Shown: positions 8,497 through 17,811 of the stretch, in pieces
How positions within the stretch are numbered: position 1 is the stretch's first letter
How the letters are laid out: every line of letters starts with the position of its first letter
Assembly (NCBI GenBank): GCA_031367715.1
Contig: JANLQJ010000084.1
Span: 1 to 64,000, forward strand
Direction: 5' to 3'
DNA from: JANYHF01 sp031367715
Lineage (GTDB): Bacteria; Pseudomonadota; Alphaproteobacteria; Rhizobiales; Hyphomicrobiaceae
Length of the DNA: 64,000 nucleotides
The notes under the pieces: generated by a model
Told to the model about the DNA's origin: nothing
The model's input: the letters and a program-made list of their open reading frames with translations, nothing else
The model's database searches: none
Translations under genes and position numbers: made by a program

Positions 8497-8900
8497 CCAT
8501 GCCCGCGCCCGTCACCGTCTTTGTCTGCACCAGCTGCAAACGCCCGATCGAAGGCGGTGCCGAACCGTTCGGCACGCCCGGGCGCGATTTCGCCGCCGCC
8601 ATTGCCGCACGCCTCGCCAGTGAAGGCACACCCGTCCCGATCCTCATCGAGCCGATCGAATGCCTCGCCGTCTGCAAGCGTGCGCTCACCATCGCGCTCA
8701 GCGGCGAGGGCCGCTTCATGTACCTGATCGGCGATCTCGATCCTGCGATCCATCTCGACGATGTGGTCAGCGCCAGCAAGGCCTATGCCGCCACCGACAA
8801 CGGCATCGTGCCGTGGCGCGAACGCCCGCAGACCTTCCGCAAGGGCGTCGTTGCCCGCATTCCCCCGCTCGGCTTCAAGCAACCGGAACCCGTCACATGA
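8493..8900 (+). CDS. DUF1636 metal-binding protein, thioredoxin-like ferredoxin fold
   Basis: The 135-residue soluble protein carries a CTSC motif near the N-terminus and ECLAVC about 40 residues later, the four-Cys arrangement of DUF1636 and thioredoxin-like 2Fe-2S proteins. Members occur next to cobalamin and CobW genes; a redox or metal-delivery role is inferred from context and is not established. It overlaps the cbtA stop (ATGA) and is overlapped by cobW in the same way, so translation is coupled. The C-terminal end (GVVARIPPLGF) is typical of the family as I recall it. Confidence 0.85.
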   Translation: MTMPAPVTVFVCTSCKRPIEGGAEPFGTPGRDFAAAIAARLASEGTPVPILIEPIECLAVCKRALTIALSGEGRFMYLIGDLDPAIHLDDVVSASKAYAATDNGIVPWRERPQTFRKGVVARIPPLGFKQPEPVT

Positions 8901-9946
8901 GTACCGCTCCCGCGCCCCCGCCGGCCAAAATTCCGTGCACGATCATTACCGGCTTTCTCGGGGCGGGTAAAACCACCATGATCCGCAATCTGTTGAGCAA
9001 TGCGGGTGGACGGCGCATCGCACTGATCATCAATGAGTTCGGCGACGTTGGCGTGGACGGAGAAATCCTGCGCAACTGCGGCATCGACAACTGTCCCGAC
9101 GATAACATCATCGAACTGTCGAATGGCTGCATCTGCTGCACCGTCGCCGACGACTTCGTGCCGACACTGGAAAAGCTGCTGGCGCTGCGCCCCGTGCCCG
9201 AGCACATCGTCATCGAGACCTCGGGACTGGCACTGCCCAAGCCGCTGGTGAAGGCGTTTGCCTGGCCCGAGATCCGCAACAAGGTGACCGTTGACGGTGT
9301 TGTGACAGTGGTCGATGGCCCCGCCGTGGCGGCCGGGCAATTTGCCGAAGATCCAGTGAAGATTGCCGCACAGCGAGCCGCCGATCCGTCCCTCGATCAC
9401 GACAATCCGCTGGAAGAAGTTTACGGCGATCAGCTGCTCTGCGCCGATATGATCGTGCTGAACAAGACCGATGCGATGACGGCGGACGATATCGCTCGCG
9501 TGACCGGCGAGATCCGGGGTGTCGTGCCGTCGCGGGTCAAACTGGTGCCGGCACGTGAGGGGCGCGTCGCCACCGACGTGCTGTTGGGCCTCTCGGCCGC
9601 CGCCGAGGCCGATATCGACAACCGCCCGTCCTGCCACGACCACGAGGCCGAGCACGAGCACGACGATTTCGATACCTTCGTGGTTGAGGTCGCGGAAATG
9701 GCGTCGCCCGCCGGACTAATTGCGAGGGCCAAGGCCGCCGCCGGGAAATTCGGTATATTGCGCCTGAAAGGCTATCTCGCCATTGCCGGAAAGCCGGCGC
9801 GGCTGCTGGTGCAGGGCGTGGGAGCGCGCTTTGATCAGAGGTTCGAGCGCGCCTGGAATGCTGGCGAAACCCGCATCGGCAAACTGGTCGTGATCGGCGA
9901 AAAGGGCATGGATCAGGCGGGTATCCGCGAAGCGCTGGTGGGTTAG
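8897..9946 (+). CDS. cobW: CobW, GTPase metallochaperone of cobalamin synthesis
   Basis: CobW belongs to the COG0523 G3E GTPases that move metal ions to client proteins; in this context the client is probably the cobalt chelatase. The 349-residue protein shows the P-loop GFLGAGKTT, the CxCC metal motif in NGCICCTV, the guanine-specificity stretch NKTD, and a His/Asp/Glu-rich loop (HDHEAEHEHDD) before the C-terminal CobW domain. It starts with an ATGA overlap on the DUF1636 gene. It is followed by an unusually long gap before cobN. Confidence 0.93.
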   Translation: MSTAPAPPPAKIPCTIITGFLGAGKTTMIRNLLSNAGGRRIALIINEFGDVGVDGEILRNCGIDNCPDDNIIELSNGCICCTVADDFVPTLEKLLALRPVPEHIVIETSGLALPKPLVKAFAWPEIRNKVTVDGVVTVVDGPAVAAGQFAEDPVKIAAQRAADPSLDHDNPLEEVYGDQLLCADMIVLNKTDAMTADDIARVTGEIRGVVPSRVKLVPAREGRVATDVLLGLSAAAEADIDNRPSCHDHEAEHEHDDFDTFVVEVAEMASPAGLIARAKAAAGKFGILRLKGYLAIAGKPARLLVQGVGARFDQRFERAWNAGETRIGKLVVIGEKGMDQAGIREALVG

Positions 9947-10293
9947 ACCATGACCGCTGCCCGTACTCCAGCCGCCACCCCGACTCTCCCCCTCAAGGGC
10001 GGCGGGAGTCCGGCCTGTGGGTGTGTGATGAGTGCGTCCCAATCCTACCATCGATCAGACGCTCCAACCTCGGCGACCCTGGATCACGCGACCACGCACC
10101 CTTACCTGCCGACGGGGATTGCCGCCCCGACCCCGCGCGCTATTTCCACAAGTGCAGCGCCAGTTGTGTCGGAGCCGCACTACGTAAAGATCCCGGGTAT
10201 CCGCCGCGAAAAAAAGCGCGTCAGAGTCCGGCAAGCGGGTGGGAACTTTCGCGCGACGGGTTCATGCCGGCCAACAGGGAGCTGCTAGCGCCC
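9947..10293. other. 347-base gap between cobW and cobN without a supported gene
   Basis: An inverted repeat at about 9981-10010 (GACTC, Cs, then GGGAGTC) follows the cobW stop and could end or stabilise a transcript. The rest has no B12 box and no second riboswitch. A frame opens at 9950 and runs 112 codons, and the cobN frame is open back to 10021, but neither translation resembles a known protein; both are rich in Pro, Thr and Arg as expected from chance GC-rich frames. The region could hold an internal promoter or be a degraded insertion. Confidence 0.5.
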
Positions 10294-13200
10294 ATGCATC
10301 TCCTGGTCCGCGAACAGGCGACACTCGACGAAACGGCGCCCGCTGAGGACCTCAACCTCACGCCCGCCGATGTCGTTGTACTGTCGTTCTCGGATTCGGA
10401 TTTGAACGCATTGGCGGCGGCCTGGACGACTTGGCCTGCGGACCAATGGGGTGCGCGCCCGTCGTTGCGGCTCGCCAACCTGCAACGCATGCGTCATCCG
10501 CTGACGGTCGATCTGCTGATCGAAAAGACCATTGCCGGCAGCAAGGCCGTGCTGGTGCGCCTGCTTGGCGGCATCGAATACTGGCGCTATGGGCTGGAGG
10601 AACTGGCGGCGGCGTGCCACGCCGGCGGGCAAGTGTTGGCGGTGGTGCCCGGCGATGGGCGCCCCGACGGGCGGTTGTCGGCGATATCTACGCTGGAGGC
10701 TGATGATCTGGCGGCGGTCGATGGCCTGATGGCGGCGGGCGGGCCGGCCAATCTGCGCGCTGCGCTGGCGTTTCTCGGTGCCAAGGCCACAGGGTCCGCC
10801 GCACCCGCGCCGCGCCCGGTAGCGCTGCCTGATTGCGGCGTCTACCGGTTTGCCACGGGGACCGGCACGCCAGCAGCGGTGGTATTCTACCGCTCCTATG
10901 TCCTGGCCGCAGACACCGCGCCGATCGATGCGCTGTGTACGGCAATGGCGGCACGTGGCCTCGATGCCGAGGTGATCTTCGTGCCCAGCTTGAAGGCGCC
11001 GGGCGCGGCCGAGTTCGTGCAGGCGCGCTTCGCCGCTCTCAAGCCGCGTGTGGTTCTGAATGCCACCGCCTTCTCAGCGGCTAGTGATGCTGGAACGGGC
11101 TCGCCTTTGGAATCGGCCGACACCGCTGTGCTGCAAGTCGTGATGGCCGGCAGCCGTCGAAACCTGTGGCAGGCCGACACGCGCGGCCTCGGCGCTGGCG
11201 ATCTCGCCATGCATGTGGTGTTGCCCGAGGCCGACGGCCGGCTTGGCGCGGGCGCGATCTCGTTCAAGGAGAGTGATCGCTGGATCGCGGAGCTTCAGTT
11301 CGCGGCTTGTCTGCATCAGCCGGCCCATGACCTGATCGGCGGAGTTGCTGACCTGGCCGCTGGCTGGGCGCGCCTTGCCAGCAAACCGCGAGCTGAGCGG
11401 CGCATCGCGCTGGTGCTCTCGACCTATCCCGGCCGGCCCGATCAAATCGCCCACGCCGTTGGCTTGGACGGTCCAGCCAGCGCCGAGGGCATTTTGCGGA
11501 AGCTCTCTGAGACGGGTTACACCGCCGGTCATCCGCCGACGTCGAAAGAACTTCTCGCGCTTGTAACCGATCCTGATTGCGGCGTGCGCTGGCCAGTTGC
11601 GCAGTATGCGGCGGCGTTTGCCCGCTTGCCACTTTCGCTGCGGCAGTCGATCGAAGCCGCCTGGGGGCGGGCCGAAGACGATTCATCCGTCATCGCGGGA
11701 AGATTTCAATTTCCCGCCGCCGCCCATGGGCATGTGCTGGTGGCCCTGCAACCCGAGCGCGGCACCGCGGCTGACCGCAAATCCAGCTATCACGATCCGG
11801 CCCTGCCGCCGCGCCATGCTTATGTGGCCTTCTATCTCTGGCTGCGCGAGGCGGCCCAAATCGACGTGCTGATCCATCTCGGCGCACACGGAACATTGGA
11901 ATGGCTGCCGGGCAAGGCCGTCGCGCTGTCCGCCGCCTGTGCCCCGCGCGCGCTGATTGGCGGCGTGCCGGTCATCTATCCCTTCATTGTCAACGATCCC
12001 GGCGAGGCGGCTGCCGCCAAACGCCGATTGGGCGCGGTGACGATCGGCCATCTGACGCCTCCGCTGGTCAGCACCGAACTCGACGGGCGGTTGAAGGAAA
12101 TCGAGCAGCTGATCGACGAGTTCTCGGCCGCGCAGGGTCTTGACCCGCGGCGACGCAAGGGGTTGGCCGTGCAGATCGTCGACGCGGCCCATCGCGTCGG
12201 CCTGGCCGCTGAACTGGGCCTGACAGCAGCTGGCGAGCCGCACGACGCGATCGCGCGCATCGACGCCTTTCTGTGCGATATCAAAGAGATGTCGATCCGC
12301 GACGGCTTGCATGTCTTTGGGCAGATGGTTTCCAGTGACGATCCGTTGATCGCCGCGTCCGGTCCTGCCGAGATGGCCGCGCTGCTGGCCGCGCTCGATG
12401 GCCGCTTCGTCAAACCGGGACCATCGGGTGCGCCATCACGCGGCCGCCGTGATGTGCTGCCCACGGGCCGCAACCTCACCACCATCGAGCCGCGCGGCGT
12501 GCCGACCCGTACCGCGGTCGCGCATGGCCGGATTGCGGCCGAGGCCATTTTGCAGCGCTATCGGGAGGATCACGGGCAGTATCCGCGCTGCATCGTCATG
12601 GACCTGTGGGGCAGCGCCAGCTTGCGCACCGGCGGCGAGGAACTGGCGACGGCGCTGCATCTGATGGGCGTGCGTCCGGTGTGGGACCACGGTTCGTCCC
12701 GCGTCACCGGTTTCGAGGTGCTGGCGCTGGCCGAGATCGGACGCCCACGCATCGATGTGACCTTGCGGATCTCGGGCCTGTTCCGCGATGTCTTTCCGAT
12801 GCAACTTGGCTTGTTTCGCGCGGCGGTTGAAAAAGTGGCGCGGCTCGATGAGGACGCCGAGAACAATCCACTTGCCGCATCGCGGTATCCAGGCAGTGAC
12901 GCCGCCGACCGCGTTTTCGGCGCGGCGCCTGGTGCTTATGGCGCTGGCGTCACGGATGCGATCGACAGCGGCGATTGGCAATCGATCGATGATCTTGGCA
13001 AGGCCTATCTCGCTGCCACCCCGACCGCCTATCGCAGTGATCACGAGAGTGAGACCGTCCCCGGCGCCTTCGCCGTCCGGCTGGCCGCGGCCGATGCGTT
13101 CGTGCATGTGCATGACCATAAGGAGGCGGACATTCTGTCGGCTGCCGATTATGCTTCGCATCAGGGCGGAGCGCACGCCGCGGCGCTCTCTCTCGGCCGG

Positions 13201-13590
13201 ACCGATCTGACAAGCTACCACCTCGACACCGCCACTCCCGAGGCGCCCAGGGCGCGCACGCTGCCCGAGGAGGCCGCCCGCGTCGTGCATGGCCGCGCGG
13301 CGAGCCCGCGCTGGATCGCGGGGCAGATGCGGCATGGCTTTCGCGGCGCCGCGGAACTTGCCTCGACCGTCGACAACGCTTTTGCGTTCGCGGCGACAAC
13401 TGGCGCGGTAACCAGCAGCCACTTCGATCGTCTTTTTGACGCCTATCTCGGCGACCCCGCCGTCGCCGCCTTCATCGCCGATGCCAACCCGGTCGCCGAT
13501 GCCGCCATGCGCCGCCGCTTCGACGAGGCGATGCGGCGCGGTCTGTGGAGGCCGCGATCCAACTCCGCCGCAGCCGAGGTGGCGTCATGA
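10294..13590 (+). CDS. cobN: CobN, large subunit of aerobic cobaltochelatase
   Basis: CobN is the large, magnesium-chelatase-H-like subunit that binds hydrogenobyrinic acid a,c-diamide and inserts cobalt with the ATPase subunits CobS and CobT, which are not in this window. The protein has 1098 residues, near the family's usual length. Family features include LIHLGAHGTLEWLPGK and YPFIVNDPGEAAAAKRR. I start it at the ATG at 10294 because MHLL followed by a short variable stretch is the usual CobN N-terminus and AGGGAG lies upstream; the frame is open further but without CobN content. Its stop overlaps cobG (ATGA). Confidence 0.95.
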   Translation: MHLLVREQATLDETAPAEDLNLTPADVVVLSFSDSDLNALAAAWTTWPADQWGARPSLRLANLQRMRHPLTVDLLIEKTIAGSKAVLVRLLGGIEYWRYGLEELAAACHAGGQVLAVVPGDGRPDGRLSAISTLEADDLAAVDGLMAAGGPANLRAALAFLGAKATGSAAPAPRPVALPDCGVYRFATGTGTPAAVVFYRSYVLAADTAPIDALCTAMAARGLDAEVIFVPSLKAPGAAEFVQARFAALKPRVVLNATAFSAASDAGTGSPLESADTAVLQVVMAGSRRNLWQADTRGLGAGDLAMHVVLPEADGRLGAGAISFKESDRWIAELQFAACLHQPAHDLIGGVADLAAGWARLASKPRAERRIALVLSTYPGRPDQIAHAVGLDGPASAEGILRKLSETGYTAGHPPTSKELLALVTDPDCGVRWPVAQYAAAFARLPLSLRQSIEAAWGRAEDDSSVIAGRFQFPAAAHGHVLVALQPERGTAADRKSSYHDPALPPRHAYVAFYLWLREAAQIDVLIHLGAHGTLEWLPGKAVALSAACAPRALIGGVPVIYPFIVNDPGEAAAAKRRLGAVTIGHLTPPLVSTELDGRLKEIEQLIDEFSAAQGLDPRRRKGLAVQIVDAAHRVGLAAELGLTAAGEPHDAIARIDAFLCDIKEMSIRDGLHVFGQMVSSDDPLIAASGPAEMAALLAALDGRFVKPGPSGAPSRGRRDVLPTGRNLTTIEPRGVPTRTAVAHGRIAAEAILQRYREDHGQYPRCIVMDLWGSASLRTGGEELATALHLMGVRPVWDHGSSRVTGFEVLALAEIGRPRIDVTLRISGLFRDVFPMQLGLFRAAVEKVARLDEDAENNPLAASRYPGSDAADRVFGAAPGAYGAGVTDAIDSGDWQSIDDLGKAYLAATPTAYRSDHESETVPGAFAVRLAAADAFVHVHDHKEADILSAADYASHQGGAHAAALSLGRTDLTSYHLDTATPEAPRARTLPEEAARVVHGRAASPRWIAGQMRHGFRGAAELASTVDNAFAFAATTGAVTSSHFDRLFDAYLGDPAVAAFIADANPVADAAMRRRFDEAMRRGLWRPRSNSAAAEVAS

Positions 13591-14840
13591 CCGCCGTGAC
13601 CTTGCGCAAAGGCTGGTGCCCCGGCGTGCTGCGGCCGATGCCGGCGGGCGATGGCCTGCTGGTGCGGTTGCGCATCACGGGCGGCGAACTGAGTGCCGGC
13701 CTGGCGCAACAGATTGCCAGGCTGGCGCTACGCTACGGCAGCGGCGCTATCGATCTTACGCAGCGCGCCAATCTGCAATTGCGTGGGCTGCGCGAGGAAA
13801 CGATCCGGCCACTGATCGATGAGCTGACGCAATTGGGGCTGATCGATCCCTCGATTGCCGCCGAGGCGGTTCGCAACGTGATGCTGTCGCCGCTCGCCGG
13901 ACTGGACCCGGCGTGTGCTGACGGCCGTGCGATCGCGCGCGCGCTGGAGGATCGGCTGCGCCATGATACCTCGCTGCACCAGCTGCCGGGCAAGTTCGGT
14001 TTTGCCATCGATGGCGGCGGGCAATGGCCCCTTGGCGATGCCGGCGCTGACGTTAGGTTGATCGCGAGCGGCGCTGATCGGCCGTGGCGTATTCAGATCG
14101 GCGGCGCTGCCGTGTTGTCGCAGGCGGTGCCCGGCGCCGATGCGGTCGTTGCCATGGTGCGCGTGACCCAGTGGTTTTGCGAGCGGGGCCTGCCGCGCAA
14201 CATGCTGCGTATGCGCGATCTGGTCGCGGCCGATGGCGTAACGGCGGTCTTGGCCAGCGGTGGTCTGCGTGCGGATATGACCTGCTCGGCGCCTGCGGCC
14301 AAGCCAGCGACCGGCCGCTTCTCGCCATCACCAAACGCGTTCGTGGTGGCAATTGGTTTGCCGTTCGGCCGCCTCGAGGCGGGTATCCTCGACCAACTGG
14401 CCGGCGCGGCGCCCGATGCAATGTTCCGCCTGACGCCGTGGCGCATGCTGTGCGTGGTGTGCACGAACGAGCGCGAGGCGCAGTCGCTGGAGCGGGCCGC
14501 CGTTGCGGCAGATCTCGTCACCGTCCCTGGCGATGCCCGGCTCGCGATCGATGCCTGCACCGGCGCGCCGGGCTGTGCCAACGCCACGACGCCAACGCGT
14601 CAGGACGCAGCCGGACTGGCGATCAGCCTCAAGGGCAAAACACCCGCTTACAGGACAATTCATATCTCCGGTTGCGCCAAGGGTTGCGCGCATCGCGGCC
14701 GGGCTCCGATCACATTTGTCGCCAATGCCGGCCGCTACGATCTGGTGTTGAACGGCAGTCCGGCGGACCAGCCCGTGCGCACGGGCATTTCCGGCGCCGA
14801 TCTCGCGGGCGTCGTTGTCGCGCAAGGTGGCCTGTCATGA
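13587..14840 (+). CDS. cobG: CobG, precorrin-3B synthase
   Basis: CobG is the oxygen-dependent monooxygenase that hydroxylates precorrin-3A at C20 and forms the ring A lactone. The 417-residue protein has the sulfite/nitrite-reductase-like ferredoxin half-domains and Cys ligands for a 4Fe-4S cluster (CTGAPGCA near residue 324 and CAKGCAHRG near 364). Its presence marks the pathway as aerobic. It lies between cobN and cobH with ATGA overlaps on both sides. Confidence 0.93.
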   Translation: MTAVTLRKGWCPGVLRPMPAGDGLLVRLRITGGELSAGLAQQIARLALRYGSGAIDLTQRANLQLRGLREETIRPLIDELTQLGLIDPSIAAEAVRNVMLSPLAGLDPACADGRAIARALEDRLRHDTSLHQLPGKFGFAIDGGGQWPLGDAGADVRLIASGADRPWRIQIGGAAVLSQAVPGADAVVAMVRVTQWFCERGLPRNMLRMRDLVAADGVTAVLASGGLRADMTCSAPAAKPATGRFSPSPNAFVVAIGLPFGRLEAGILDQLAGAAPDAMFRLTPWRMLCVVCTNEREAQSLERAAVAADLVTVPGDARLAIDACTGAPGCANATTPTRQDAAGLAISLKGKTPAYRTIHISGCAKGCAHRGRAPITFVANAGRYDLVLNGSPADQPVRTGISGADLAGVVVAQGGLS

Positions 14841-15469
14841 CGGTCACGCACAGCTACCTCCGCGACGGCGCCGAAATCTACGCCCGCTCGTTCGCCATCA
14901 TCCGTGCCGAGAGCGATCTGGCACGCTTTTCGAAGCTGGAAGAGCGCGTCGCCGTCCGGATCATCCACGCTTGCGGCATGGTGGATGTGGCCAGCGAGAT
15001 TGCCTTTTCGACGGACTTTGCAACGCGCGGCAGCGCTGCGCTGGCATCCGGTGCGCCGATCCTGTGCGACGCACGCATGATCGCCGACGGCGTGACGCGC
15101 TCGCGCCTGCCAGCAGCCAACGAGGTCATCTGCACACTGCATGATGCGCGTGTGCCCGCGCTGGCGGTGCAACTCGGCACCACCCGAACCGCCGCCGCCA
15201 TGCAGCTGTGGGGCGAACGGCTGGCCGGTGCGGTCGTTGTGATCGGCAATGCACCAACGGCATTATTCCGCCTGTTTGAGCTGATCGATGCTGGCGCGCC
15301 CCGTCCCGCCGCGGTCATCGGCATGCCGGTGGGATTTGTCGGCGCTGCCGAATCCAAGGACGCCTTGGCCGCCCGCAGCGATCTGAACTGGGCCATCGTG
15401 CGCGGCCGCAAGGGTGGCAGTGCCATGGCGGCGGCGGCCCTCAATGCGCTGGCGAGTGACAAGGAATGA
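14837..15469 (+). CDS. cobH: CobH, precorrin-8X methylmutase
   Basis: CobH moves the C11 methyl group to C12, giving hydrogenobyrinic acid. The 210-residue protein has the catalytic His in RIIHACGM and the conserved VGFVGAAESK region close to the C-terminus. The start at 14837 overlaps the cobG stop by four bases; the open frame further upstream runs antiphase inside cobG and is not part of the gene. Its stop in turn overlaps the cobI start. Confidence 0.95.
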   Translation: MTVTHSYLRDGAEIYARSFAIIRAESDLARFSKLEERVAVRIIHACGMVDVASEIAFSTDFATRGSAALASGAPILCDARMIADGVTRSRLPAANEVICTLHDARVPALAVQLGTTRTAAAMQLWGERLAGAVVVIGNAPTALFRLFELIDAGAPRPAAVIGMPVGFVGAAESKDALAARSDLNWAIVRGRKGGSAMAAAALNALASDKE

Positions 15470-16197
15470 GCGTGCCCGGCAAACTCTATGGCGTTGGCGT
15501 CGGCCCCGGCGACCCTGAGCTGATGACGCTGAAGGCCGCGCGGTTTCTGGCTGGCGCCACGGTTGTTGCCTACTTCCACAAGCGCGGCCATCAGGGCCAT
15601 GCGCGAACCATCATCGATGGCCGCATTGCGCCTGGCGCGCAGGAATTGCCGCTCGAATACCCGGTGACGACGGAAATTCCGTCAAAGGATGATGCCTATA
15701 CGTCGGCATTGACGGCGTTCTACGATGCCGCCGCCGCCAGCATCGCGGCCCGGCTGGCGCTCGGGCACGACGTGGCGCTGGTGTGCGAGGGCGACCCGTT
15801 CTTCTACGGTTCCTTCATGCACATCTATCACCGCCTCAACAAAAGGCACGCTATCGAAGTGGTGCCGGGCATCACCGGCATGCAGGCCTGCTGGACGCGG
15901 GCGGGCACGCCGATCACCTATAGCGATGATGTGCTGCAAGTGCTGCCTGGAACCCTGTCCGAGGCCGCGCTTATCGAGCGCATGCGGGTTGCCGATGCGC
16001 TGGTGATCATGAAGCTTGGCAGCAACTTTGCAAAAGTGCGGCGTGCCCTGACGGCTGCGGGGCTGGCGGGCCGCGCCGTCTATGTCGAGCGCGGCAGCAT
16101 GGCGGGCGAGATCGTCCTAGCGCTGAATGACAAGCTAGATGATGTTGCGCCCTATTTCTCGATGATTCTTGTTCCGGGTCTTGGCAGATGCCTGTGA
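15466..16197 (+). CDS. cobI: CobI, precorrin-2 C20-methyltransferase
   Basis: CobI transfers a methyl group from S-adenosylmethionine to C20 of precorrin-2, giving precorrin-3A. The 243-residue protein begins with the tetrapyrrole-methylase glycine loop GVGVGPGDPELMTLKA and contains the second family motif CEGDPFFYG and the VVPGITGMQA segment. It starts on an ATGA overlap with cobH, and its end overlaps cobJ by ten bases. Confidence 0.95.
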   Translation: MSVPGKLYGVGVGPGDPELMTLKAARFLAGATVVAYFHKRGHQGHARTIIDGRIAPGAQELPLEYPVTTEIPSKDDAYTSALTAFYDAAAASIAARLALGHDVALVCEGDPFFYGSFMHIYHRLNKRHAIEVVPGITGMQACWTRAGTPITYSDDVLQVLPGTLSEAALIERMRVADALVIMKLGSNFAKVRRALTAAGLAGRAVYVERGSMAGEIVLALNDKLDDVAPYFSMILVPGLGRCL

Positions 16198-16952
16198 GCG
16201 GCAGACTGACCGTCGTGGGCGTTGGCCCCGGGCCGGAGGGATGGGTGACGCCCGCCGTCAGCGCTGCATTGGCCGGCGCCGAAGTCCTGTACGGTTACGG
16301 TCCCTATCTCGATCGGGTGCCGGGCCGCCTTGGGCAGATCCGTCATGCTACCGACAATCGAGAGGAATTGGCGCGTGCGGGGGCGGCGTTGGAAGCGGCG
16401 GCGTCAGGTCGGTCCGTGGTGGTGGTGTCGGGCGGCGATCCTGGTGTGTTTGCCATGGCGGCGGCGGTGTGCGAGGCGGTCGAGCGCGGCCCGGCGGCCT
16501 GGCGCAGCCTGGACATCCGGGTCGAGCCCGGCGTCACTGCGATGCTGGCGGCGGCGGCTCGCGTGGGAGCGCCGCTCGGCGCCGACTTTGCGTGCCTGTC
16601 GCTGTCGGACAATCTCAAGCCCTGGCACCTGATCGAGCGGCGCTTGCGGCTTGCCTGCGAGGCGGGATTGGTGCTGGCCCTCTACAATCCGGCATCGCGC
16701 GCCCGTCCTGGCAGCGTCGCCAAGGCCTTTCAAGTGCTGCTGGAGATGCGCGGGCCACAGACGCCTGTGATCTTTGCAACCGCGGTTGGCCGCCCCGATG
16801 AGCGTATCGACGTGGTGCGTCTTGGCGCCGCCGATCCCGCGCGCGCCGATATGCGCACGCTGATCATTGTCGGCTGTGAGGGTACACGGATTATTGAACG
16901 GCCGGGGATGACGCCGCTGGTCTATTCCGAGCGCTTTGCCAAGGAGGCGTGA
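16188..16952 (+). CDS. cobJ: CobJ, precorrin-3B C17-methyltransferase
   Basis: CobJ contracts the macrocycle while methylating C17, giving precorrin-4. The 254-residue protein shows the methylase loop VGVGPGPEGWVTPAV, VSGGDPGVFAMA, and the characteristic ALYNPASRAR segment that separates CobJ from its paralogues. It is a single-domain CobJ, without fusion to cobH or cbiG. Its last 31 bases overlap the end of the reversed cobK gene. Confidence 0.95.
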   Translation: MPVSGRLTVVGVGPGPEGWVTPAVSAALAGAEVLYGYGPYLDRVPGRLGQIRHATDNREELARAGAALEAAASGRSVVVVSGGDPGVFAMAAAVCEAVERGPAAWRSLDIRVEPGVTAMLAAAARVGAPLGADFACLSLSDNLKPWHLIERRLRLACEAGLVLALYNPASRARPGSVAKAFQVLLEMRGPQTPVIFATAVGRPDERIDVVRLGAADPARADMRTLIIVGCEGTRIIERPGMTPLVYSERFAKEA

Positions 16953-17689
16953 TGCAGGCCCAGAACTGCGAGCACGTCCTCGATACTGCAAACAGCGGCG
17001 GCGGTTGCCGCGGTGGGCCGTTCGACCATGATCACCGGCAGGCCGAGGGTGCGTGCCGCCGCCAGTTTGGCCGCAGCGGCCTTGCCGCCGGAATTCTTGC
17101 TGACGAGCAGCGAGATACGGTGTTTACGGAGCAACGCCAGTTCGGCATTGGCGTCAAACGGCCCGCGCCCAACGATGATCTCGACCTTGTCGAGACCGGC
17201 GGGGATATCGGGCGGGTCGATGACACGGATAACATAGGTATGTTGTGGCTTGGCGGCGAAGGGGCTGAGCGATTGCCGGCCGACGGTGAGAAAGACGCGG
17301 GCGGACAGATCCGGCAGCGCGGCTGCCGCAGCCTCGAGACTGGCGGCCATGGTCCACTGGTCACCCTTGACCGGTCGCCAGGCGGGCCGGGACAGGACGA
17401 TCAGCGGCGTTTGTGTCGCGTTGGCAGCGAGAATCGCGTTGGCGCTGATCTGCTCTGCAAACGGATGAGTGGCGTCGATCAACACGCCGGTAGCGTTGTC
17501 ACGGAGATACTGGGCCAGTCCAGCGGCCCCGCCAAAACCGCCGATGCGCGTAGCTATCGGCGGCAGCCGCGGCGCGATTGTGCGTCCGGCCAGCGACAAG
17601 GTGGCGTTGAAACGCGAATCCCCGGCCAGCCGTTCGGCCAGGCCACTGGCTTCCGAGGTGCCGCCAAGTATCAGGATGCTCAGGCGCAT
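16922..17689 (-). CDS. cobK: CobK, precorrin-6A reductase
   Basis: CobK reduces precorrin-6A to precorrin-6B with NADPH. The 255-residue protein starts MRLSILILGGTSEASGLAE, with the Rossmann-like loop LGGTSEA typical of CobK, followed by ATHPFAEQISANA and, near the end, the SKNSGG motif. The frame is open beyond the ATG at 17689 but that extension has no family content. This is the only gene of the run on the opposite strand: it sits between cobJ and cobL, converges with cobJ (31-base overlap) and diverges from cobL, so it needs its own promoter in the 122-base gap upstream. Confidence 0.93.
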   Translation of the reverse strand: MRLSILILGGTSEASGLAERLAGDSRFNATLSLAGRTIAPRLPPIATRIGGFGGAAGLAQYLRDNATGVLIDATHPFAEQISANAILAANATQTPLIVLSRPAWRPVKGDQWTMAASLEAAAAALPDLSARVFLTVGRQSLSPFAAKPQHTYVIRVIDPPDIPAGLDKVEIIVGRGPFDANAELALLRKHRISLLVSKNSGGKAAAAKLAAARTLGLPVIMVERPTAATAAAVCSIEDVLAVLGLHHASLAKRSE

Positions 17690-17769
17690 GGTACGGCAAC
17701 TCCGGGACGGTTGAATAGGCACTACATCATTGTTCTGCTGTTCAAAAACACAATACCATGGGCGCAATC

Positions 17770-17790
17770 CCTTCTCCCATCGGGAGAAGG
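17770..17790. repeat. Perfect hairpin between cobK and cobL
   Basis: CCTTCTCCC and GGGAGAAGG form a 9-base stem around a three-base loop. The palindrome lies in the divergent gap just ahead of cobL. A similar CTTTCCC/GGGAAAG palindrome lies near 57.79 kb, so this may be a small intergenic repeat family; an operator role is also possible. Confidence 0.5.
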
Positions 17791-17811
17791 AAGTGTCGCG
17801 TGGATCTGGCA

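Noticed and set aside
9950..10288. Possible small gene after cobW
   Set aside because: It opens four bases after cobW and stays open for 112 codons, but lacks a ribosome-binding site and recognisable content; kept only as an unresolved gap.
12436..13422. Minus-strand frame of 328 codons opposite cobN
   Set aside because: No family resemblance and fully inside the well-supported cobN gene.
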